Shown here in pieces: positions 21,501-36,500 of a stretch of 64,000 bases of DNA. Each line of letters starts with the position of its first letter. Positions within the stretch are counted from its first letter, which is position 1. The translations under genes and the position numbers were made by a program. The stretch is from Pomphorhynchus laevis (taxonomy: Eukaryota > Acanthocephala > Palaeacanthocephala > Echinorhynchida > Pomphorhynchidae): NCBI GenBank assembly GCA_012934845.2, contig WNNJ02003295.1:124001-188000 (forward strand), written 5' to 3'. A model generated the notes under the pieces. The model saw nothing but the letters and a program-made list of their open reading frames with translations. It was not told the origin of the DNA and made no database searches.

Positions 21501-24500
21501 ATTTTAAAAATATTTTCTGTTTTAACAATTTTTAATGTAAAAAATATACAATTAAATATGATGCATTTAATATATTTTTAATATTTAACACATATTCGGA
21601 ATTTTTAAATTAATTTTTTTCATTTAATATATTTTAATTAATAGTATTTTGGAAATTAAAATTTACGAAATATTTGTTTTTCTTTGTTAGAATATTTACT
21701 GCTTAAATATTGGCAATTTATAGCAAGACCATTACATCTTTGAGTGAGCACTAACTTCGCTCTATGTCGATTAATTTGTGGCAAAGCAATAATTTCTCAA
21801 ATATTAATCTATTTTATACTAATTTTCAAATAGTCAATAGCTAACCAAGTGCAAGTTAAAATGCTCCCCGTCTGATTGACAAAATTTTCTACATTATCAA
21901 AATTTTAATCAGTTATTAAATAATTATTTGATAATTCTATCTAATATTATATAATATTAATATAATATATTAATACAGCGAATCTTATATAGCGACTTCA
22001 TATTGTGTTATTTTAAAGTCATCTAACGATTCAAAACAGTAAATACAGTGGAATGCAGACCAGATAATTGATTCTCTTGCCTGCATTGGACTAGTTTATA
22101 ATGGTAAACTCGAGTCTTATTTTACATCCGATCTGGTTTGCAAGGTTTATTAATAGGAAAATGAAATTAGTTTACTTTTGCAAACTAGCCTTATTTTACA
22201 TTTGATCTGGTTTGTAAGGTTTATTAATATGGAAATCAGAAATGAAATCAATGATAATTCTGATTAATTTTCGAAAAATTCTGATTAATTCTGATTTACA
22301 TACTGATTAAATCTAAAAATTCAAAATATCACAATGTTTTTAATTTGGTTGGTCAATTGAAGCCTTTCATCTGTACGATTTACCATCTTACATATTATAT
22401 AATTCACATTTTAATTTAATTAAACTATTAAATTTACTATTAATAGTAAAATTAATTAAACTATTAAAATACTATTAATTAACGGTAAACGAATAATAAC
22501 ATATTGTTTATATTAATTTAATTGATAATTAATTAAATTCGTTTACTGAGCGTATTTCATTTATTGTTGAGGATCATACTACACTTAAGTTAGCTTACCC
22601 ATAAGATAATGTAACTTATCTCTTCACATCAATGTATCCTAATCGAATTACAGATATCTTAATGATGCCCACAAGAGCTAAACGTTGAAATCCGAGTTTC
22701 AACATATACTCTGTAGTAGTTCACTGAACGCCAATATATTATTTCAAATTATTATATCAGTAATTGGGTCATACTACACTTAAGTTAGCTTACCCATAAG
22801 ATAATGTAACTTATCTCTTCACATCAATGTATCCTAATCGAATTACAGATATCTTAATGATGCCCACAAGAGCTAAATGTTGAAATCCGAGTTTCAACAT
22901 ATAATCTGTAGTAGTTCACTGAACGCCAATATATTATTTCAAATTATTATATCAGTAATATTTGGACGTTTAGTGGACCCCATATTGCAAAGTTTAGCTT
23001 GTGGACATCTTCAAGTAATCTGTAATTCGATCAGGATATCAAATTATATATGAATAAATACGCCAGTTTATCCAAATCCAATTACAGATAACTTGAAGAT
23101 ATCCACAAGCTAAACGTTGCAATTTCATTATAATTTTAAAATTATAGTATGTGTATAACTGCAAATTATATATAATTAATATCCCTCATTATGACACATT
23201 ACACATTTTCGCTGATAGAATATGACTTTAAAAGTGGCTATTTTATCGAAAATAAAATCGATTTCATAATCGATTTTATTTAATAAAAAGCGAATTTAAC
23301 AAAATTGAGTTTAATAAGACTTTTAAAAATCGACTTGGATAAAAGGCGGTTAATTGATTAAGTTTTAAAATTGAAAATTAATTCAGAAAACTTATGTGGT
23401 ACTTTATAATCTGCTAGTTTGATAAAACGTAATAGTTCCAAATTGAAGTATTATATTCTAACACGGCTACATATAACAATATGACATGGTGATTTCGGAT
23501 TTTACAAGTTTAACTGAATTAACAATTTATTAAATAATTTCAATAATCAAATAGCTTTAGACGAAGCATACATTCTAAAAATTAATGGCATTATTAAATA
23601 CAATAAAAATTGAATTTCAGAAAACGGGTTGATTAAACAGAAGTTACCCTCTGATGAATTTTGAGCTGTAAAATAGCAAGTGATTGCCTGATCATGTTCA
23701 GCGTCGGCAGAAAATGCATGTCCCAATGCAATCCAATAATGACCATTCATTTGATCGCATTGAATTGCTTTTCTTAAACAAAAGAATTACGAAAATCAAC
23801 CCAAATTTAAACGACTTTAAAAATTTTTGTTATTTAAAAATATTGTTAAAGGATAAAAATATTGTAAGGATAATTATAAGTTCGCACCAGTTAATTGCTT
23901 GTGCATACAATTTTTAAAATGATTTCATTCTTTGGATATAAGAATTATCCAACATTGTAGATCGTAAATGCTTATTTGAATATTTGATTTTTTATAATGA
24001 ATGCTTCATTATAATGAAAAAATCAAATTAAAATATGGCTGGCTACTTGCCGTAATTTTCGATGCACATTGCCAAGGTTGCTGAACAAACTTTCCCAGTG
24101 TTGCGATGGCGTTTTAATCATTATTTCGGCAGTTAATCATTATTTTAATCATTAATTAATCATTATTTATTAATTAACTAGTGCAATAAAAATGATAAAA
24201 TAATTAATTGTTTAAACTGTTGGTGAAAAACTTGAATAAATTGGAAGTTTATAAAGTAATCTAATATTCATACAATATGCTGTTGGTAAACGTTTTTAAT
24301 CTAACAAAAATTGTAAAAATCCAATTTATTGATTTCGTTTTACGTTCTATCAGCAAAATTTTATATTTTATATATTTCGATAGTCTTACATATAATTTAT
24401 AAAAGTAATTTATTTATAATTTTATAATAATATTAATTTATAATATTATTATAATTTATAATTTATTGCTTCATAAAAATAAACAACGATTGATACAAAA

Positions 24501-27500
24501 ACGCATTGAAGTAAAGTGTGCGAATATTTGAACATTTCACTTTGAAGATTAAAATGAATCACACGTGTGAGCATAAAATTGTAATTTAATTCAGTATTCA
24601 AATTTTAAATTACAATACATTTATATTTATATATTTTTATCTTAATTGTTCTGTAGTAAACATTGACTTAGCACATCTAATAATATCGTAACTACTTATA
24701 ACATAAATTTAAATGGCTATATAAATGGATATAATACTATCAAAAACACTATCTTAAATATAAATGGCTATATATATGGCTAAAGTAAATTATATTTTGC
24801 GTATTTCATTCCACAATAGTGTTTACAAAACATTTTATTATATTAATATATAATATTAATTTTTTTTAAAGAAAGAAAATTTATTACAAAATTGAAGAGT
24901 TTGAATGTCATGCTTCCGTAAACGGTTTTGCCGGAAAGGAACGGCTAGATCTTGGAGCCCGAAGCGAGGCCGAACATGAACGCATGATGGAAAAGGCAAT
25001 ACGTCTCTTCAAGCGAATGAGATTATCCGCGTAATACTGTGGATGTGTATCGGATTTCTTGCGAGTGATTGACCGCAACAGCGATACTGTACTTGCACCC
25101 ATGCCCGCTGATGTGGAAAAAACAAGGGGCATAAAACTACCATGCTCTACCAGTTCGATTCGCTCCCCGTATTTTGAAATCTTGCGTTTTTCGTTAAACT
25201 CGAAAGCGGAACGAGCACTACGATTTGCGTAAGATTGAGCAAGTGTTGAAAAAATCGTGACGTCACAGAACGTCCGCTCATATCGTTCCGCATGCAATCC
25301 AGAACATACAATATCTAGTCTTGCTTGTACATCTCTTGTGGTGCAAGAAGATTGAAAGGACATAGAGTCGGGGATTTGAGAAAGACAAGGTTCGATTCCC
25401 ACACCGTGACATACCTCTCTTAATTCTTGGGCAATTATGTCCCTGATTGCGTTATGTCTGATTGTCGGTAAGCCTCCTCTGGCGCAAGAGAGTGCATGAC
25501 CAACACCCATTAACTCTCCACAGACGCACTGTCGTTCTTCGGTCAGGGTTGACCATCCATATCGGCAGCGTAGAGCATCGATGAATTCCAAAGGACTGAG
25601 GTGAAACCTCTCTGTCTTAAGTGGCAGTGAGCTGATCCAGGAGGACGCTCCGTTAGTTGCAGCATGTGATATGGAATTGGCAATTCCGGGGTCCAGTGAC
25701 TTAGTAATCGCTGCAAGGGAACGTGCCAAATTGCGAGAGTCTGCTCCAAAACATGTAAGGAATCTTCTCCAGGATTGTGCATCGACCCCCGAAGGTCTTG
25801 CACTTCCATGAGTTCGTCGACAAGCATTGATAATGTGATCTTCGCTGATCTTTAAAAACGAACCGGGTGGTGATTACGTGTTGTGAGTGAAATGTTAGTA
25901 AGGCTTCTTCATTAATTGGATCGGCCTTTGGATGTAATTCCTGTAATAATTGCTTTACCGATTTACCACCTACGATGTCGCTATGAGACAGCAGAGCGGC
26001 CACCAGTTTCCCTGACAATGTAGCAGATCCTGCCGCAAGTTTACCTGCGGTCATCAAATTTATGTAGCTTCTTTTCCAATCTACAGCAGTCAGTGGTGGA
26101 CTATTTGAGATTACGTTTTGTTGCAAATACATCGCTTCTTCAAATAATTCATCCACTTTGGATTCCGACCAAAGTTTCATTCGACGTTCAATCGTTTTCC
26201 GAATCGCTGAGATCTTTCTTGTTCGTATTTTTGAAGGATTAGTTGTGAGAATACAGTAGCGTCTTTTAGGGCATCCAAATGCTCCGAATTTGCTGCTTTA
26301 GAGTAAAAACCTGCCAAGATCCTTACGAACTGATTACTATCGTTACACAGGGGCAGACACAAGTGGTTGGGTCTCCATTGACAAACCACTTCATATATTG
26401 TCGAGCGAGTCGGTAAGGTGTTCGATTTTTTTGCGTGCTAAGAGACTTGTCCTCATGTTGTTCGGCATTAACTTCGGTGTTCGGTACTTGAGAGTGGCTA
26501 CGTGATACTTGGGAACGATTACCACAGTCGTTGGCTCTGCAGTTGGTGCATGTAGTACGATTCTTCGCACATCGACAGCCCTTGCATTTTGCGGCTAATC
26601 CATTACACGTGCAACAAAGAATTTGCGTCGATGGTTTCCCTCGAGGCATTGCAATTGTAATTAGTGTATGTAGTTAAATATCAAGATGGTTTAATTTGAC
26701 TAAATTTAACTAGTAGTACGATTGTAATAATAATTGTAATTTTGATGGCTGCACTCTACACTTTGCTTTAATCCACGATGGTTTTTGCTTATTGATTTTG
26801 TTTTTGCTTATTGATATTTCGTCCGCTAGACAGAGCCCTGATATCCCGGGATGACTGCTCGAGTAGTGTACAGTATGCACTTTAGTAAGTGCATACTTAC
26901 TAAATGTATGCACTTACTTAGTATGCACTTTACAGCTTGTAATTTGTGTAATTTGTGTATGTAATTTATTGTAAGAATTTGAAAAATCAAGACTTTTGCT
27001 TTAACGTAAATAAATGAAAATATATGTACCCATAATTGAATGTTTATTAGTTATCAAACTTTTTTAAGGTCAATATATAATATTAATAATAAAAATAAAA
27101 ATAAAGTAATATAATAATATTACAAATAATTTAAAATATAAAATATTATATAATATTTGTCACAATATTGAAATTATATAATAAAAATAATCATTTAACG
27201 AAAAAATAATCATCACAAATCATTTAAAAATAACCATTAAAATAATCATTAAATATATACAAAAATATCATATTTATATAAAAAAAATAATCATTTAACG
27301 ACAAAATAATAATTAAAATCATTTAAAAAATCATTAAAATAATCATTAAATATATACAAAAATATCATTTTTATATCCAAAAATAATTATTTAACGACAA
27401 AACAAAATAATCATCACAAATCAGTAGAATTTTTAACAAACCTGAATAAAAAATACTAAATAGAAACAAATAATTAAATTAATGACTTCAAGTAAAATAA

Positions 27501-30500
27501 AGTTACGATTAATCGTGTATGATTAAACTAATCGTACACTAATCGTGTAAGATTAGTTTGTATGAATAAGTATTGCAAAATAATTTGTGAACTCTCAAGT
27601 CATTCACAAGCAGATAACGAGTATCAATAACATATACGATTTATCCATGAACCATAAATTGTCAATAGTACAAACAAATATTATACGCTCAAGGTATTTT
27701 TGTTGTAATTTAAAATCAAATTTACCTAAAAAAACGTCTTGCGGGCTCGTAAACACAAATTGTCATATAATATGATCCGATTGAAAAGTAGGCTATCTAA
27801 TGATTTTACATAATATTAATATTAATATTTACTATGCGAATGAACCTGCCGCCCAATTTCGATCGACTTTAAGAAGTTCGTGAGACAAAGAGAACAATTC
27901 TTGAATGCAGAATATAAATACATAAATGAAAAACTATAATTAAAAACCTGTTGATTGACCCATCTCGAACATGCATGCAATTAAAATCGAAAGACATTTT
28001 TCATCATAGGGTGATATCGTTCGAACTCTATAGTAAACGATAACAGTAAACTCTATAGAAAACGATACAAGTATTTAACATAAAATATAACCAAAATAAA
28101 CTTTCATATTATACGTCGTTGCTATTATGTTCAATTATAATTTAATTCTAATTCAATTATATTTTAAATTAAATTATAATTTAAATTTAATTATTTATAA
28201 TGTAGAACATATAGGTAAAAAACGATGACGATGTCTGCTCTGCTTGTAATCGAACTCAGGTTTTTGACAAAAACATTTTATTATAAAACTGTAGCTTGTA
28301 AGCTCCCAGAGCACAGTGTGGCATTATATTAAGTAGGCATTCTCGGAAATGCCTACTTAATATATCACAAGGCAGCCGAAACGACTGATGGCAGTTCACC
28401 TAACTGATGAGTGCTGGCGGCTACCATCAAATCGTCTAGGAGTGATAATGAAGTCTGCTCTGCTTGTAATCGAATAAATTTGTAATCGGCCATCACAAAT
28501 AACTTTTAATCATAACTTTAAATTTTATATTATAAATTGAGTGTTAATTCATTGATTTCTGTTATTTATTAGTAAAGAGTGAAATCTTACTTTCTCCGTA
28601 AATAAATAACTTGAAATTTTGTTTCATGGAGGATATTTCTCGTTTTTTTGCTGTAACTAAATGTAATCAGTTCGATAAATCAGTTTATCAAGTATTTGTA
28701 ATAAAATATAAGACAATTTTGAATGAATATAAATGTCCATCGTCAAACTTTTCTGTGCTGGAATTATAATTAGTGGTTCTAAGTAACAATTATTCAAAGA
28801 AAAGGTGGCGATTTAAATTATAATAAATTTCGCTTTTATGAGCGAAGGAATTAAACAGCAACAATTTCTTGACAATAAAAAACAAATAATAAACAAGATG
28901 TTTCCTGTCAACCACTGGTAAAGGGTGTCGCGTCGTGGAGTCAGTGCACGAACCAAACTACTCCAGACATCGCGATCGTGGGCGACATACCGGAGTGCTC
29001 TTTCAGATAGCCCGAGACGGTCTTCGGCCAGTTTCGAGATTTGATATCTCCACAAGTATCGAGGTCTACCTAGAGGTGTCTTTCCAGAGAATGCAGCCTG
29101 GAAAACCCTCCGAGGAAGGAGATCACTAGACATCCTCAAAACGTGTCCTAGCAACCTCAGCTGACTTTCTTCGATGTGGAGAAACAGCGACTTTACTCCG
29201 AGTCCATCCAGGATGACCGAATTTCGAACCTTATCTCTAAGGCTAAGACCGGCAATATCGCGAAGGAACTTCATTTCGTTCGCCTGTATCCGAGATATTA
29301 TCCTTTCGGTCATAACACAAAAGGTCATGACCATAGATTAAGATAGGAACGAAGATTGCGTGGTAAACTGACAGTTTCGTCCAACGACTCAACTCCTGCT
29401 TCACCTTTTACCCAATCCGGATTGACATTAACACCTGAATCCAAGACGAACACATAGAGACAGTCTTAGAAGTACTAACCAACATCCCTGCGGCTTGGAA
29501 TTCTATCGTGAATCGATATAGTAGGCATTGTAAGTCCTTAGGACAAGAAGCCAACAAGACAACGTCATCTGCAAAAATATGAGATTGTATCCTGATGGAA
29601 CCGAACTAAAGACCGACATTTGTCGGAGCAGCCCGTCTCGAATTGTTGTCTATGTAAACAAATAACTAAAGTGGAGACAAAGGACAACCCTAACGAAGCA
29701 CATCGCCTACTGGAAATGATTCAGACTTCCTACCTATAACATGAACACAACTCATCCTTTGTTCATACAGAGAAGCCACAGCTACTTGAAGATAGTGTGG
29801 TACTCTCTACTCCCTTAGTACATCCGACAACCTCTCTCGCGAATCTGGTCGACGCATTTTCCAAATCTACAAAGCACATGTAGACCGGTTAAGCGAACTC
29901 CCAAGACCGTTAAAGGATAGTTGAGAGAGTAAAGAGCTGATCCGTAGTTCCACGACCAGGACGAAAGCCGCATCGTTCTTCTTGTGGCTGTCCCTCAACT
30001 AAAGGCCGTATCCTTAACTCCAGAATCCTAGCAAATAGCTTACCAGTTTGACTAAGAAGAGTGATGCCCCGATCATTGGAACACACTCTTCAGTAACATT
30101 TCTTAAAGATCGGTACGACCACCGGAGTTCGCCACTCACTAGGAACCTTGGCCGACTTCAATGCAACATTGAAGATTTGGGTTAGCCACTTCATACCAAC
30201 AACGTCGATAGCCTTTTAAGTTTCAGGTCGAATCTCGTCTACTCCAGAAGACTTGCCATTTCGAAGTTTTTTTAACAACAATGACCTCTTCCAAATAGAT
30301 GAGCTCTTAAGTTGGTTCTAAAGGCTCTAATTCTACAAGGAAAGCATATCCATCGGATTAAGGAGACTCGTAAAATGCTCTTTCCAACAACCAAGAATTT
30401 CTTCAATGTCAGTCAGCATAGATCATCTATTATCATAAACAGTCTGAGGAATTTTCTGCTTTCCAACACGAAGGTTCCCGATTGTCCTTCAGAACATCTT

Positions 30501-33500
30501 CGAAGCGGACCTAGAACCAAGTTCTAAGCGCTCTCCAAACTTATAACAAGCTACCTTCTTCGCTTCAGTAACTAAACGAGCAGAAGCTCTATTTGCCATT
30601 CGGTACTTGTCTACAGCTTCCACTGATTTATCTGACAAAGTTGTCTTATAAGCGTTCCTGTTGGAGCTGTTATTGTCCACCAAGCAGTGCGAGTATTTTC
30701 TCCGCGACAAGTTTCGAGCTTTCACAGTTGCATTGGCAAGCGATGATCTGAACATCTCCCATTCCTGATCAATGCTCTTCACCTCTTCCGGCAACTGAGA
30801 GATGTCCTCCCAAATGTAGCCACAAAAACGTTATTTGTCAAAAACATCTGCTAGACGCCCACAGTACGCCCTCACACAACGTTTGAGTTTACCTGGCTTG
30901 TCAAGTATCCGATCCTGCCATTGAAGTTTACTAACTACTAGGTAGTGATCGGTTGACAGCTCAGCCCCTTTCTTCACATGAGTGTCCAGAACATAAAGTC
31001 GCAGATCAGATGAGACGATTATAAAATCGATCATTGATCTTTGACTGAGAGAATCCTGATGCCATATGCATCTATGGATCTTTTTATGTTCAAACATTGT
31101 GTTGGTTATGCACAAATTGTTACGAGAACAAAAGTGCAAAAATTCAAGACCACTCGCATTCAGATTAGAGAGTCCATTCCTCCCCAACACTCCCTTATAA
31201 GTGCTACTGTCGCTACCAACATGAGCATTAGAGTCACACAATAGAACGAGGGAATCTCCGACAGGAGTACTATCAAGCAGAGCCTGAAGATCTTAAACGA
31301 AGGCTGAGTATTCTGGGATAATGTTGGGAACATACGCACACACAACAGTTATCCCCATTCCCACTTTGACCAAATGTCTCAGAGACGTCAGCATTTCGTT
31401 TACTGGTTAAACCTTTTCTACCACGAACGACATCAGGGGACTTGTAAGTATCCCTACACCCGCATGTCGTCGCTTTCCGTTGGTAACTCCCGAATAGTTC
31501 AAGGTCTAACCTTGATCCAAAAGTTTAGTTCCAGTTCCAGAATAGTGAAGAGAAGTCACTCTGACTATTTCAAGACCGAAGCGAACCATCTCTTCAACTA
31601 ATTTTAGTTCCTTTTCCGTAAGCGAGATGACATTTCACGTTCCTACGTGAAGCCAAGTCTGCTTCAAATGTTGATGCCTCTTTCGCTGTCTCCGTACAAC
31701 TGCCTAGTCACACGGAACCCGACAATCAAAATTAAAATTCCTCCGGTCAGTGACGAGTTGACTATTGTTCTTTGTATTTGATTTATATTTTATAAATTTG
31801 TTGCTTGCCAATTTCATTGTCTTCGTTTGTTCAGTTATCTCCTGTTCCCCATATCCTTTGATTATCCAACATCGTTACTGTAAGGAAACAGGTCTCCGAG
31901 ACTCTCTTCCGTCTTTTCGTCCATCGTTCAATCTGCCGTTGGAGTCATCAGAGTGATTTTGTTTGTTTGGCTATTTCCCGTTCCCGATATCATTTGATGA
32001 TCCAACACCGCTAATGTAAAGAAGCAGGCCTTCGTGACTTTCTTCCGCCTTTTCGTCCATTGTCTAATCCGCCGTTGGAGTCATCGGAGGGATCTGAGAT
32101 AGTCGATGAAATAACTATCTCTACGGCTGATGCAAGCCGGCCAATTATTTAGCCGTTGATCGATTAATGTCAAACATATGTGGCCTAAGACGCTCCACGA
32201 AGAGGCTAATTTGTAATAGGTGCTAGCTTAATACTTAATCGACTTGCACATAGCGGCCCTGGCGCTTCCGGGTAAACTATATTTTTATATTTTTACGCAC
32301 ACCTAACAGTTATCTCCTTTCCTTCTTTGACTAAAAGTCTCAGAGGCGTCAGTCTTTCATTCGCTGGGTTAATAATAAGTGATTCGACTAATTAATAAAC
32401 ACATTAATCAAAAAATCATAAATTTAAATTCTCACATTGAAAATTTATTATAAAATTTATTCTCAAATTTAAAATTTATTATATTTATAAAAGATAAAAA
32501 TAAGATAAATAATAAATGATAATAAGGCAATATAAATAATTCATCTTCTTAAAATTCCTTATTATTAACACTAGTATCAATTATAACATGAAATAAAATA
32601 CTCACTCTTTGCATATTTTTATAGCATCCTCACATCGTCGATCATCGAAAGCTGCAAGAGCATTCTTAATTTTGGATTCGTAACAGTTGTCAAACAATTG
32701 TTCAATTTCGGAAGCTAAGTCGTTTCTGCCTACGATCTAAGAATTTCAAATTGAAGAAATTTAAAGTGATAGAAGCCGTCTAACAAATGGATGATTCATG
32801 TGAAAATAGATTTTCGATACTTTAGAGCAATATTCGCCATCACTGTCCAAAGATTTCAAGAACTCAGCTTCTAAATTTCAGATTTAATTTAAGTTTAAAT
32901 TTCGAAGCTAAATTTAAGTTTAACTTACTTAAGTAATTTATGTTGTAATATAAATATAAGCATTTACTAAATTAAAAAATATGATTACAAGAAGGCGAGG
33001 AAACAGGAATATTTATTTGATTAGAAAAATCCAATATTTCGACGGCACTACGGCACGTCATCTTCAGGGTTGTAAGTAGATTTAATCAACAAATTTTTTT
33101 CAAGTATTTTATTTTTTCAAAATTTGTTGATTAAATCTACTTACAACCCTGAAGATGACGTGCCGTAGTGCCGTCGAAATATTGGATTTTTGTAATCAAA
33201 TAAATATTCCTGTTTCCTCGCCTTCTTGTAATAATTCGGATTGGAAACGAATTTTCTCTATAAAATATGAAAAAGTATGAAATAAATAAAATAAATATGA
33301 AAAATAAATCGAATGTTGAATATATAAATATGAAAAAACTATGTAAATAATTATGAAATAAATATGTAAATCGAATGTTATTGTATGTTATTCAATCAAA
33401 CGGTTAAAACATTATAGACAATTGTTTCTGATATACATGAATGTTCCAAATATTAAATTATACAAATTTTCAACAGCAAATGTTCAATTAGTCATAAATG

Positions 33501-36500
33501 TAAACAGAGTACGGTTTTGATTTATTTATTTTGAATAAATATCAGAATCCCGTCGCTTAACGAATACATTTATTTTAGCATGTGATTTGCTAAATCAACT
33601 CTAACCTCTAAGTTAACGTTAATATGGGCTCGTAACTATTAATCAATTAAAACGTACCATTTTTGAAACATTTAAAAAAAAATATTTTATATATTTTATT
33701 AAAAAATATATAATATTTTTAATAAAAAATATTATGGTTTATTAATATTATATTATATTTTTAATTATATATCAATATTAAATTATATTAAAATAAAATA
33801 GTTTAAAATAAAATATTGAAATATTGCATTTGCAATTTAAGGTACTTAAATGCATATATGACTCAGGAGGAGAGCTTTTCGTCAAAAATTAGAAATTGCA
33901 GTGATATTAGCTGAAGAATTTTTACATTATCTTTGAACTTTGATCAAATAATTGACCTTTATAATTTTAGTAAAATTATTTTAGTAAAATTATTCGTGAG
34001 AAAAATATCTTACAGAATCAAAAATGCACATTGTCTCAACGACAAAATAAAAAAATGAATTCAAATTTTTAAACACAACTGTGTCATCATCAGGAATTGT
34101 ATCAGTAGTTGTTGAACTTTGTGCATTTTTATACAATTTCAGGAACACAGCTACACACCAGTTATTTCAAAGAACAAAATAATGAAAAATATCTAAGTTC
34201 CAAGAAAAAATTAAAGAGATTATCAATCTCATCTCTCTCTTCTATTTTTAATAATCAACCACTCCCAATCTTCACACATCGAGTAAGATACCTAGAGTTT
34301 ACTATTACGGTTAAATAGCCTCCAAAATCTAACTTGAATAGATTCAAAAGTGTACTAAAGAGAGCTATATGTGCACTGAGACGTCCAAACGTTTGTCATT
34401 AATATGGAGTGTGCTCGGGTGTGCCTCTGATGTACTTGGGGAATCTCGATATTATTCTTCTTTTCTAGAGGACGTTTCCCTGAGCAAAGATTAAGGTTTA
34501 TTAAGCTCTTCATCTTTGGATTGTCTACCATCATCTGTTTCAATTAGACTCTTAGGTGTGTAAAATACCTTGAGTGATTCAATCAGAGGGTGGTGCGTCA
34601 GTGTATGATAGAGGGATCTGATGCCTCTAGACTGTTATGGACAAAGTGTGAAGACTGTGAACTTAATGACTTATTATTGTTGTGTCCTATATCTTAAATA
34701 TGTTTAGTAACATAATATATTATTATCATTAGGAATTGTATCAGTAGCTGCTAAACTTTGCGAATTTTTATACCATTAAAGGTAAACAGCTACACATCGG
34801 TTAGTTCAAAGAGCAAAATAATTAAACAAATGATCTACTTTAAATTTAAATTAGACCAAAATAAGAAATCATAAATACCAACAGACAAATAAAACAATCA
34901 TTGAAAAACATATATCAATGTAAGCATAGATCGAGCATATATCACTTCCAGATCGAGCTTTTCTGAAACTCGCTTAATTGTGTGTCCATTTATGTTGAGT
35001 AATATTAGATGTGAATATATAATATTAAAGATATTAAATGAAAAACTGCTGGGCAATCAAAATTTTAATTTTAGCAAAATCGAAAAAGGTTAATTCAAAT
35101 TGTCAAACACAACTGTGTTTATCATCAAATATTGTATAAATAGCTGTTAAACTTTGCGAATTTTTATACCATTAAAGCAAACCAGCTACACATCGGTTAG
35201 TTCAAAGAGCAAAATAATACACTGAGCATTAGCATACACTAATACACAATATAGTCATTCAAAAATAAATATATATTTTTAAATGAATATTTTTTCAAAA
35301 ATTTTAATTTTTAAAACTTACCATTTATTATTTAAAAAATTATATTAAAAAATGCAAGTCACACAGGACCATTTAATAACATTTGATATAACAGGAAAAA
35401 GACAAATCGATTAAATCACAATGACAACTTTTAATATTTTAATATTACGTGTCAATATTATGTGTATCAAATATAATGCATACCTTCGTTAGAATGCATA
35501 ATTTGATTTCGAGTTAGCCTAGAAAACGCCTCGAAACAATTAGAATCTAATTGTAAAGCTCTTTTGTAAGCTTTAATGGCCGCCAACGTGTTGCGATTAG
35601 TCTCAGCAATTTTCCCTTGCAACAAATACACTGAGCTTTTCCACTAAAACGAACGTGCAGATGGCGATTCTGATCAATAACAAAAATAACCACCTCCGAT
35701 TCATTTTGGAGAATATGATTTGTACTAGTGCAAACGTGGTCCTCTATTAAAGCTATGCTTTCGTTGATAATATTATTCGCGTCATCGAATTTTCCAGAAT
35801 CGAACTGAAAATAGAATGAGCATAAATAGTTTATTTTAAAATCTCGAAACACCCTAGAATTCTAGAGTTTTTTCTCAAACAGTGCAGATGTGAATTCAGT
35901 GCGAATAAGTGATAATTCTATAATTAATGCTACTACCAAAGAACAACGAAAAACATTTTGTAAAAAGTTAAGACAATAATTAATCTATAAGAAAAATAAG
36001 GTTGGTAACAAAGCTGATGAATAAATATCAGCGCTACCTCAGAGCGTGTGCTTACCACCTCAACTGATTTTATTCGATGTGGAGAATCAGCAACTTTAAT
36101 CCAAGTCCATCCCGGATTACCAAGTTACTAACCTGATCTCTAAGGCTAAAACCAGCCACACCGCGAAGGAACCTCATTTCAGTCGCATGTATCTGAGATC
36201 TTATCCTTTCGTCAAAACCCAAAGGTCATGATTATAGGTTAAGATAGCAACGAAGATTGCGTGGTAAACCGAAAACTTCGCCTGAAGACACAGGCGAAGA
36301 ACATATCTGCTTATCAATCTCCTTGATGTTCCTGCCGTCTCTTGAGAACAATACCCCAAGATACTTGAAGTCCTCCACATCAGGAAGACGATTAATCTTC
36401 ATCAGGATGACGATTAATATGTCAATAAATACATTATTTATTAACATTAACTAAAACTGAAAATAGTAGCCCAATTATAGCTGACTTGTTTTTAAGCTTT

